Shown here: positions 15,167-22,126 of the stretch, in pieces
Layout: each line of letters starts with the position of its first letter
How positions within the stretch are numbered: position 1 is the first letter of the stretch
Source of the DNA: Hespellia sp.
GTDB taxonomy: Bacteria > Bacillota > Clostridia > Lachnospirales > Lachnospiraceae
DNA length: 40,798 bases
NCBI GenBank assembly: GCA_028689735.1
Contig: JAQVCP010000022.1
Coordinates: 1 to 40,798 of the forward strand
Direction of reading: 5' to 3'
The notes under the pieces: model-generated
The model's input: only the letters and a program-made list of their open reading frames with translations
What the model was told of the DNA's origin: nothing
The model's database searches: none
Made by a program: the position numbers and the translations under genes

Positions 15167-15706
15167 TCACATTGCAATAATCTTCTTCAAAGTATTGGCT
15201 GTCCTAATTGTAATCATTTCTCCAATTCCTACACTTGCAGTTTTTTTCCACCAGTTAGCTTTCGCATATCTCTTTCTGTCAAAAGACCAGAAAATGACAT
15301 TCTCGTTAACATATACCCGCTCCAACCCTTCCGTTGGCTCTCCTGTTTTTTCAGCTATTATTTCAGCGGTAGTGGAAGGCATTACAAAAATCAAATTGTC
15401 ATATATCTCTTTGTCATCCGTTCCCCACCAAGCGGGAGCTTTACTCAATAAACTTTTTAACTTTTCCTGTAAAATCACAAACACAGGAATATCTAAGCCG
15501 AACTGTTTTTTTATCATCATTTTGATTCTATCTGCAAGAATGATTTCATCACCTTCATTGACTGAAAAAATGACATTACCACTATTAAGATGTGTTAAAA
15601 CATCCGCATAACCCAATTCTTCAAAATAGGATTTCAATTCTGCCATAGATATCTTATTTTTTCCGCTTATGTTGATGCCCCGCAATAAGGCTATATATCT
15701 TTTCAT
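15167..15706 (-). CDS. DUF1697-family protein
   Basis: 179 aa from the ATG at 15706 (MKRYIALLRGINISGKNKIS), the canonical DUF1697 opening. Then come LKSYFEELGYADVLTHLNSG and the C-terminal WWKKTASVGIGEMITIRTAN. Family function is unknown; it is a cytosolic single-domain protein frequent as a lone accessory gene in bacteria. In-frame starts upstream (15718, 15787) would run through the cassette-end repeat C and lack homology. The purine-rich end of that repeat (AAAAAGGAT) is the only ribosome-site candidate. Confidence 0.88.
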   Translation of the reverse strand: MKRYIALLRGINISGKNKISMAELKSYFEELGYADVLTHLNSGNVIFSVNEGDEIILADRIKMMIKKQFGLDIPVFVILQEKLKSLLSKAPAWWGTDDKEIYDNLIFVMPSTTAEIIAEKTGEPTEGLERVYVNENVIFWSFDRKRYAKANWWKKTASVGIGEMITIRTANTLKKIIAM

Positions 15707-15722
15707 ATCAATTCTCATATCC

Positions 15723-15746
15723 TTTTTCAATTCTTCAAGCTGGGAT
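15723..15746 (-). repeat. Cassette-end repeat, copy C
   Basis: On the gene strand it reads ATCCCAGCTTGAAGAATTGA then AAAA. It begins at the base directly after the GNAT stop codon and runs into AAGGAT, the likely ribosome site of the following DUF1697 gene. Best single match to the consensus. Confidence 0.65.
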
Positions 15747-16205
15747 TTATAGTTGCTTTTCCATAATATCATAACACAAAAAGTCATTGTTTTTTGTACA
15801 TATAATATTAAAGTCTTTATCTTTAAATCCTCTCTTTAAATATATATTTTTTGCAGGCAAGGAAGCATCTATTATTACTTTTGAATACTGGTTAAAGATT
15901 GTTTTTTCTGCAAAATCAAGCAATTCTGTTCCGTATCCCATTCTTTGACAGGGAGGGAGCACAAAAAGCCGGGATATTTCATTGCCCTTTATTGTGACTG
16001 TACCAACGATATTTTGTAATGCATCTAAACAAAGAAAGCAACATTTATTTTCAATATCTTTCAAAATGTTATCTTTATTATGATGCTTTAAAAAGAATTC
16101 TACAGCACCCTTAGGATAGTAATGCGGATAGATTTCTGAGATTGTGACCGTTGAAATATTTTTGATTGTTTCTAAATCTGGCGAAACCGCTTGTTTTATA
16201 CTCAT
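15747..16205 (-). CDS. GNAT-family N-acetyltransferase
   Basis: 152 aa from the ATG at 16205 (MSIKQAVSPDLETIKNISTV), with AAGGAG 5 nt upstream. Strand 4 and the acetyl-CoA loop are EISRLFVLPPCQRMGYGTEL (about residues 82-101), with the Q/RxxGxG/A signature. YLKRGFKDKD follows near the C-terminus. It should acetylate an amine on an unknown small molecule or protein. Its stop codon abuts repeat copy C. Confidence 0.9.
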   Translation of the reverse strand: MSIKQAVSPDLETIKNISTVTISEIYPHYYPKGAVEFFLKHHNKDNILKDIENKCCFLCLDALQNIVGTVTIKGNEISRLFVLPPCQRMGYGTELLDFAEKTIFNQYSKVIIDASLPAKNIYLKRGFKDKDFNIICTKNNDFLCYDIMEKQL

Positions 16206-16239
16206 TTTCTTCTCCTTCAAATCTACCTATATCATAAAT

Positions 16240-16480
16240 CAAATAGACCTTCATCTCAACGCCCTTTTCCACTTATAACCATTCCGCAACTCAACCCTAT
16301 GCACTTCAAGCTGATTTCCAAACTGCGTAAACAAGTCAAAGGAAAAATCCTTAGAAAATGCTCGTATTTCAGTAAATAGGTCAACGAGATTTTGAAAACA
16401 AGGTTCTGCTCATATAGGAACAGGCGATGCCATTTATTGTAATAACGGTCAGCTCTGTAAATTCGCAATTTATCTCTTTT
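16240..16480 (-). pseudogene. Frameshifted remnant of an unidentified gene
   Basis: Two minus-strand frames carry protein-like text. One gives LRIYRADRYYNKWHRLFLYE then QNLVF. The neighbouring frame gives NLVDLFTEIRAFSKDFSFDL, continuing to LEVHRVELRNGYKWKRALR and a stop at about 16258. Joined by one frameshift near 16390 they make a plausible C-terminal domain. Not recognised. It precedes the GNAT gene. Confidence 0.4.
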
Positions 16481-16492
16481 AATTTTTATGAA

Positions 16493-16909
16493 CTATACAA
16501 ATAGGCTTGCAACAATAAAAACAATTCCCAATATACCTATGTAACTATTGTGCATCAACCGTTTCATCATAAATTCTTTTATTGATGCTTGATATGGCTT
16601 TTCGGAATTGTAATAAACATATACTTTTGTTCCAATATATTTTTGTTCTAATTTTTTTAGTCTTTCCTTTTTGAAAAATGTCAAAGCAAAATAATCTCCT
16701 GTAGAGACAATAAACTCCTTATGAGGATATTGAATCATCACATAAATATGATAACGATAAACACCCTTACATGAACCACCGTACTCAATACTATTTATTG
16801 TCCCAGGAATACATTCGCTTCTACTATTATTCATAAAATATATTGCATTAAAAAATACACTTCCTAAAACAAACACAAATCCCAATATTATAAGAATCCA
16901 AAACATCAT
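16493..16909 (-). CDS. Membrane protein with DUF3592-like domain
   Basis: 138 aa from the ATG pair at 16909 (MMFWILIILGFVFVLGSVFF). It has one membrane helix at each end (residues 3-25 and about 118-137). Between them a beta-rich soluble part (GTINSIEYGGSCKGVYRYHI, then VYVYYNSEKP) fits DUF3592, in which a small beta-domain is held between helices. AAAAGGAG, the end of repeat copy E, lies 5 nt upstream as ribosome site. Family function unknown; often found as accessory or immunity-type genes. Confidence 0.65.
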   Translation of the reverse strand: MMFWILIILGFVFVLGSVFFNAIYFMNNSRSECIPGTINSIEYGGSCKGVYRYHIYVMIQYPHKEFIVSTGDYFALTFFKKERLKKLEQKYIGTKVYVYYNSEKPYQASIKEFMMKRLMHNSYIGILGIVFIVASLFV

Positions 16910-16913
16910 ATCT

Positions 16914-16937
16914 CCTTTTATCCCGACAAGCCGGAAT
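16914..16937 (-). repeat. Cassette-end repeat, copy E
   Basis: On the gene strand it reads ATTCCGGCTTGTCGGGATAA then AAGG. ATTCCG pairs with CGGGAT around GCTTGT. It starts 4 bp after the stop of the DUF3795-like fragment, and its end forms the Shine-Dalgarno of the next gene. Confidence 0.6.
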
Positions 16938-16941
16938 TTTG

Positions 16942-17166
16942 CTATTTCATTTTTTCTTGACACTCGCTACATTCTCTATCGTGAATAGAAATAATTCCAC
17001 CACATTTAGAACAAGTATATTTCATTTTCTGCTGTTCCATGAAATGCTCTAAATCTTGTTCTTGAACAAAACGGCTATTTTCTACTCCTTTCGGCAAATT
17101 CTTATTTAACATCGAAATATTACGCTTATAATTCCAGTGCTTTTGATAGTCGCTTTTTCTTCTCAC
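16942..17166 (-). pseudogene. DUF3795-like C-terminal fragment with zinc ribbon
   Basis: The residues RSDYQKHWNYKRNISMLNKN, SRFVQEQDLEHFMEQQKMKY and CSKCGGIISIHDRECSEC resemble the end of DUF3795 proteins, which finish with a Cys4 zinc ribbon. The N-terminal Cys-rich part is missing, and the fragment overlaps the end of the upstream gene in another frame. Probably a truncated gene whose 3' half was retained with its downstream repeat. Confidence 0.5.
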
Positions 17167-17527
17167 ACGGAAACAAACTCAACAGTCTTCTGCATTGATT
17201 TTTTGTATAAGGTCTTACATTAAGCGGAATTATCTCGCCACTTTTTAAAAGAAAATCTATTTCCTGTGCAGCATACGTTCCAGATCTACCATGTGCTTTT
17301 GCCTCACGCATAGATATCCCCAACTCGCTTGACCATCCAATTGCAATAACCTCAGATATGCTAAACACATCCTTTCGCTTACGCCTATGCTTTCTTTCTT
17401 GAAAATATCTACTAAAGATTATTTGTTGTCCATTTATATCAATATATGTATTAAAAAGATTCCAAGGCGTTAATAGGGCGATAAAAACGAACACTGGATT
17501 CCCTGGTCTTATTCTTTCTGATATCAT
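17126..17527 (-). CDS. Hypothetical protein
   Basis: 133 aa, family not recognised. It begins MISERIRPGNPVFVFIALLT, with one hydrophobic stretch at residues 10-22. A strand-rich region follows (YIDINGQQIIFSRYFQERKH, and EIDFLLKSGEIIPLNVRPYT) ending in a basic helix. The alternation resembles a PH-like domain. The ATG has AAAGGA about 7 nt upstream. Its 3' end overlaps the DUF3795-like fragment by 41 bp, suggesting the junction is a fusion scar. Confidence 0.5.
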   Translation of the reverse strand: MISERIRPGNPVFVFIALLTPWNLFNTYIDINGQQIIFSRYFQERKHRRKRKDVFSISEVIAIGWSSELGISMREAKAHGRSGTYAAQEIDFLLKSGEIIPLNVRPYTKNQCRRLLSLFPCEKKKRLSKALEL

Positions 17528-18100
17528 AACTATATCCTTTCTACTACAAATTCAAACTTACTTTCCTGAATAAACTGATTTAGAGAACAATGTAAATCCC
17601 ATTTTTTTCGGATACTCCCATTTCTGGAATCACTTTATATGTTTCTATGTCATTCCCATTTTCAATTAATAATTTTCCCTTTTTTATTAAATCGTTCCGA
17701 AATAACCATAACGAAAATCATCTTTCAACTGCCCATTAGAAGTAATAACTGCATTAAATTCTTGATTCATATTTTCCCTTGGAGCTGCTATACAAGAATA
17801 TCAATTCTAAATTTGTTAATCACTTCTGCAATAAATCCAGTTCTTTAAATTTCTGTTTTCTTTCATACAAACCAACAGCAAAAATAGACAACCTTTTCCT
17901 GACACTTTGTAAATGGCTCCATTAATAAATCGGAATGCCATCAACTGTACATTAAACATCCAAAAGTTAATAAGACCGTCACCATAATTTCTTATATTTT
18001 AGCATAGCCAGAAGTCAATGTCATCTTTCACTAAACAAACAATGTGTAAATAACAGGTTGTCTTTCTGTGAATTATTAAGTATGATGAAATCATAACCCC
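17528..18100. other. Gene-free decayed region
   Basis: About 570 bp of AT-rich DNA. On the minus strand, protein-like pieces occur in shifting frames (for example YERKQKFKELDLLQK, and LIENGNDIETYKVIPEMGV at about 17610-17670) interrupted by stops. This suggests one or more decayed small genes, none identifiable. The rest shows no strong hairpin or RNA gene. Confidence 0.4.
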
Positions 18101-18103
18101 TAC

Positions 18104-18170
18104 TAGTCAAGTGGATACTCAGAATCCGCTTTCGCTTAGAAGCGGGGGACATCTTTTGTAAGATTATAAT
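18104..18170. repeat. Dispersed repeat, copy R1
   Basis: A run from TAGTCAAGTGGATACTC through GAATCCGCTTTCGCTTAGAA, GCGGGGGACATCTTTTGTAA to GATTATA. It matches two separate blocks at 25196-25225 and about 25302-25351 (copy R2), lacking the ~75 bp that lie between them. On the minus strand it ends AAGCGGATTCTGAGTATCCA then CTTGAC, a hairpin like IS200/IS605 right ends. Confidence 0.65.
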
Positions 18171-18190
18171 ATGCAAAAAACTTATCCATC

Positions 18191-20016
18191 TTAATAATGA
18201 TCTCTCGGAATCTTGAGTGATCATGCCAGCTAAACTCTGGCATAGTACTTTGAAAAGTAAATATTGTCCATGAACGTAAAAATAGGTACAGGAAATAGAC
18301 ATAACTGTCGCTATGTTTGAAAAAATGAGATATAATAATCTTTGGATTATGCTGTTTGTAGAATCAACTTTCTGAGGGCGGATTCAAAAGGCATATCCCA
18401 TGCATCCAGATGTTGTAACATCAGGATGTGATAGAGGCGGCAGTACCACATCTTAGATGATCGGTGTCTGCCGTCTTCTAATTTCTCACGCTTGTTGGAG
18501 CGTTCAGCAGAAGTTCTTGCATTGTATTCAAGTTTCCATTCCTTACTACTTCTTGGCGGATTGTTAAACAATCTTGGATTATCATTCATTATCAAGTGAA
18601 CTGTGCGACCGTATTTTGCATCGGAGCAGGGATTATCACAGGTACAGGAAATGCATCCGTTTTTACGACTGATTTTGGGACACTTAAATTTGCTTCTTCC
18701 CTTAGCTAATTCAACACCATCACGATGCATACGAAATCCAGCCTGACAGATAGGAACCCCATCTTTATCAATGGTGAAATCGTTTTTATAAACTGGTGGT
18801 CGGCCACCTTTGCCATTTAGATCAATGAACGGAGTTATGTTTGCCCGTTTGCAATACCTGTAATAAGGCATCGCATCGTGAGCGGAATCAAGGAGTAGTT
18901 TGGTTACATTGTAATCAGGTAAAAAGCTTTTTAATCGGAAAAAGTTATGCAGGAATCCATGAGAATCGTGTTTGGATGCCGGATGAAGTAATGGAAAAAC
19001 AGGTAAGTCGCTTTTGGAGTCAACATTCATATATAAGTCGTAACCATGATACCAACAGTCTCTGGAAGAATCCCAGCCTATATCGCAATCGGGTTGAGAA
19101 AAATATCTGTCACACTTACAGTCACTGATACCTTTAGAAGCACAGTCACAGACACGATGCTTGCGTTCTCTGTGAGAGGTGACAACAGGAGTTCCATCTC
19201 CTGCGAGAGCAAGGTCAGTTGTATCAATGAGTCCTTTTGAAACAGAAGTTTCAAGGAATTCGGCTTTGTATAACTGAAACAAAGAACCATAAGGTTGGTC
19301 ATCAATAAGAAAGGTTGTATTTTCCAATTCGGGAAGCAAGTGTTCTACAGTAACTTTCTCGACAGAATCGGCTTTTGTACCTTTTTTCTTAGGTTTTTTT
19401 ACCTTAATTTTTAGCGGATGGATATGGGGAGAAAGGTGATTTTCATCGTGATCCCATAACCTGGAGAAAAAGTCATAGAAGGTACCAACACCCGGAGTAT
19501 CACCAAACTCAAAACCACTAAGAATGGCATAAAGAGGATTGATTTTAAGCTGTGCAGCCCAGTCTGTTACAGAAGATACTTTAAAATCAATGGACAACAG
19601 GTAGGAACGCTGCATACAGGATGGAGTTCTTGGCTTTGGACCAAAGACAGAGTATTTAGGCTTCATAAATTCATCTGTAAAAGAAAGATCAAGGTTCCAA
19701 AAACGGTCGATGATATCCCATGTAGAACGTGCAATGGAATCAGGATTAGGGTAATATTTACGCAAATTTTCAACAACAAAGTTTTGGTAGTCGATATGAC
19801 TGCCACAGTTAACAGGTAACAAAAAAATCGCCTCCAATCGAAAAATGTGTGTCGCCCACAAGTGAACGGTACTTATTAATCAACAGGCGCGAAGCGCCGC
19901 ATTTTTCGATGAAGTTGTCAAGTACTTTTGGCAAAAAAAGTGGGGGATGTTAATAAAAAAGGAATCTGAAAGCCTTGAACTTACTGGCTTAGAGATTCCG
20001 AGAGATTATAATACAG
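18191..20016 (-). mobile_element. DDE insertion sequence with ~24-bp imperfect terminal inverted repeats
   Basis: ATCTCTCGGAATCT at 18200-18213 is exactly complementary to AGATTCCGAGAGAT at 19993-20006. The similarity extends outward to about 20 of 24 positions. The pair brackets one transposase gene, giving an element of about 1.83 kb. Each end has an inner hairpin (TGCCAG/CTGGCA at about 18224-18242; GGAATCT/AGATTCC at 19961-19999). Target duplication not resolved. The right end stops just before the Shine-Dalgarno of the DUF5107 gene. Confidence 0.6.
18347..19822 (-). CDS. DDE-type transposase (IS4/IS1182-like superfamily)
   Basis: About 491 aa from the TTG at 19822 (GGAGG lies about 8-9 nt upstream); an in-frame GTG at 19861 would give 504. 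The likely catalytic residues are Asp in LALAGDGTPVVTSHRE, Asp in VTKLLLDSAHDAMPYY, and Glu in ARTSAERSNKREK, the usual RNase H-fold DDE spacing with an ER-R/K ending. A Cys-rich insert (HRVCDCASKGISDCKCD, and CISCTCDNPC) may bind metal. It would cut and paste its own element between the inverted repeats noted. The exact IS family is uncertain. Confidence 0.88.
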   Translation of the reverse strand: MLPVNCGSHIDYQNFVVENLRKYYPNPDSIARSTWDIIDRFWNLDLSFTDEFMKPKYSVFGPKPRTPSCMQRSYLLSIDFKVSSVTDWAAQLKINPLYAILSGFEFGDTPGVGTFYDFFSRLWDHDENHLSPHIHPLKIKVKKPKKKGTKADSVEKVTVEHLLPELENTTFLIDDQPYGSLFQLYKAEFLETSVSKGLIDTTDLALAGDGTPVVTSHRERKHRVCDCASKGISDCKCDRYFSQPDCDIGWDSSRDCWYHGYDLYMNVDSKSDLPVFPLLHPASKHDSHGFLHNFFRLKSFLPDYNVTKLLLDSAHDAMPYYRYCKRANITPFIDLNGKGGRPPVYKNDFTIDKDGVPICQAGFRMHRDGVELAKGRSKFKCPKISRKNGCISCTCDNPCSDAKYGRTVHLIMNDNPRLFNNPPRSSKEWKLEYNARTSAERSNKREKLEDGRHRSSKMWYCRLYHILMLQHLDAWDMPFESALRKLILQTA

Positions 20017-20035
20017 CAAAGGAGGTATTGATTTT

Positions 20036-22030
20036 ATGGCAAATGAATTAACATTTGAAACGCTGCGTCTTTTGACCGGCACCCCCGGGCAGGAGGCAAC
20101 CGTTCCCGCCTTCCTCGGAAATCTTACGATCCAGAATGAAGTCCATTTCGCTCTGGATGAAACAGATGAGATATTCGAGGCCTATGGACGCACCTCATCC
20201 TGCTTCCCCTACCGGGAGCTGACCACCTATGACCGAAAGCTGACGGAGCAGGAGACCGAAGCCGCAGTACTGGATGATGGGCATCTGCGTGCCATATTTC
20301 TTCCGGCATATGGCGGACGCCTTTGGTCACTTTATGATTATGATCATGAAAGGGACCTTCTTTATACCAATGATGTCCTGCGCTATAGCAATCTTGCGGT
20401 CCGCAATGCCTGGTTCTCCGGCGGTGTGGAATGGAATATCGGTGTCATAGGACACACCCCGCTGACCACAGAAGCAATGAACGTGGCATCTCTTACTACT
20501 GCAGATGGAAAGGATGTCCTGCGGATGTACAATTACGAGAGAATTCGAGGACTGGAATACCAGATGGATTTCTGGCTGGACAGCACCGGAGATGATCATT
20601 ACCTGACCTGCCGTATGCGTGTGGTAAATTCCAGCCAGAATACCGTTCCAATGTACTGGTGGAGCAATATGGCTGTACCTGAATATCAGGGCGGACGTAT
20701 CGTTGTTCCAACAGAAGAGGCTTTTACCTGCAAATACACCAGCAGTAAAAGCCAGGTATATAAGACGGCTTTCCCTGTTCCTGGAAATCCCGACACTTCC
20801 TACTATCAGAACATAAAGAATCAGGTGGACTATTTCTTCAATATCGCAAAGGATGAACCAAAGTACATTGCGAATATGGATAAGCATGGATATGGATTGC
20901 TGCACATTTCCACAGACCGCCTGAGGGGACGCAAGCTGTTCACCTGGGGACAGAATGATGCATCGGGGCGCTGGCAGGAGTTTCTGACAGAAGATGCCGG
21001 AAGATATGTGGAGATACAGGCCGGGCTCGCCCAGACGCAATACGGCTGTCTTCCCCTTGCTGCACACACTGCCTGGGAATGGGCAGAGCAATATAGCTGG
21101 GTGCACGTAGCGGAATCCATTCGAAGTCAGACTTATCCTGAATTTCATAAGCTTGTCACAGAAAAAGTCCGTGCGCTGATTTCCGGCAGAAAGTTAAAAG
21201 ACCTGCTGCCAGCCACGGCCCCAATGGCAAGAACAATGGCTGCCGTGCACAGCCATGGAAAATCATACGCCACATTGACAAACCGTATCCGGCATTTGAC
21301 CGGAGAAAAGCCTTTATCACCACATCTGAAATATGATGAGCTGACACCGGAGCTGACTGGATGGCTGGAATTTATAAAAAAGGGAATCTTTATGACGCAT
21401 TCCGATCTCTCTTTTGCGCCGGGCGATTTTCAGAATGATGAGATTTTTTACAGAAAGTTGAAAGAGACCATTGATGAAGAAAAGAATCGTAATAACTGGT
21501 ATGCACATTATCAGTTGGGTGCCATGCATCTGTACCGGGAAGATTACGAAAGGGCAAAAGCATCTTTCACGAGGGCAGCGGAGCTTACAGCCGTTCCAAA
21601 CCCCTGGACGGATCACGGATTCGCCTGCATTGCATGGAAAACGGGATGTATGGATGACATGATTTCTTACATAAAGCATGGAATCACAGCAAGAAGCTGC
21701 GACCTGTCTTATGTCAAAGAAGGCTTTCGGATGCTGATGACTGCCAGACAATATGGGGTCATACTGGAATTGTACAAAAAGCTGTCTGGTGATTTGAAGA
21801 AGGAGCACCGAATCCACTATGACTATCTGGTCGCTTCTGCCCATGAACACCCAGAGAAGCAAAATGACATTCTAATGGAGCTGGAGACAGAGACCTTCGT
21901 GTTGGATGATCTTCGAGAAGGGGACGATGCAATTGGTGTTTTCTATGCCTGGCTGTATCAGCAGGTACACGGTGAGATGCCGCCGAAGATTCTGCATCAC
22001 CTGAATTTCAATTCCCTTGAACCTGAATAG
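20036..22030 (+). CDS. DUF5107-domain protein with C-terminal TPR-like region
   Basis: 664 aa. The DUF5107 core (about residues 45-330) contains LRAIFLPAYGGRLWSLYDYD, LYTNDVLRYSNLAVRNAWFS and GGVEWNIGVIGHTP. It has a galactose-mutarotase/beta-sandwich-like character, and members often accompany glycosidases. The C-terminal third has helical repeats (NWYAHYQLGAMHLYREDYER, and AKASFTRAAELT), i.e. TPR. Family members are often near 1,000 aa or more, so this is a short version. AAAGGAGG is the ribosome site. The IS right end is about 20 bp upstream, so the original promoter is probably displaced. A carbohydrate role is inferred. Confidence 0.85.
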   Translation: MANELTFETLRLLTGTPGQEATVPAFLGNLTIQNEVHFALDETDEIFEAYGRTSSCFPYRELTTYDRKLTEQETEAAVLDDGHLRAIFLPAYGGRLWSLYDYDHERDLLYTNDVLRYSNLAVRNAWFSGGVEWNIGVIGHTPLTTEAMNVASLTTADGKDVLRMYNYERIRGLEYQMDFWLDSTGDDHYLTCRMRVVNSSQNTVPMYWWSNMAVPEYQGGRIVVPTEEAFTCKYTSSKSQVYKTAFPVPGNPDTSYYQNIKNQVDYFFNIAKDEPKYIANMDKHGYGLLHISTDRLRGRKLFTWGQNDASGRWQEFLTEDAGRYVEIQAGLAQTQYGCLPLAAHTAWEWAEQYSWVHVAESIRSQTYPEFHKLVTEKVRALISGRKLKDLLPATAPMARTMAAVHSHGKSYATLTNRIRHLTGEKPLSPHLKYDELTPELTGWLEFIKKGIFMTHSDLSFAPGDFQNDEIFYRKLKETIDEEKNRNNWYAHYQLGAMHLYREDYERAKASFTRAAELTAVPNPWTDHGFACIAWKTGCMDDMISYIKHGITARSCDLSYVKEGFRMLMTARQYGVILELYKKLSGDLKKEHRIHYDYLVASAHEHPEKQNDILMELETETFVLDDLREGDDAIGVFYAWLYQQVHGEMPPKILHHLNFNSLEPE

Positions 22031-22044
22031 CCTCATAAAAGATA

Positions 22045-22086
22045 CGCGCCTCGCGGCCACTGTTTTCACACTGACCGCGAGGCGCG
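22045..22086. terminator. GC-rich hairpin between convergent genes
   Basis: CGCGCCTCGCGG and CCGCGAGGCGCG form a perfect 12-bp stem around an 18-nt loop, 14 bp after the DUF5107 stop. There is no T-run on either side, so it may act as a transcription barrier or mRNA-end stabiliser for both convergent genes. Confidence 0.55.
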
Positions 22087-22126
22087 ATATCGTTCACTCA
22101 TACCAAAGGACACGGTTCCACCTCTT

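Noticed and set aside
20327-21148. 273-codon minus-strand ORF inside the DUF5107 gene
   Set aside because: It is antisense to a recognised domain, and its start has no ribosome site.
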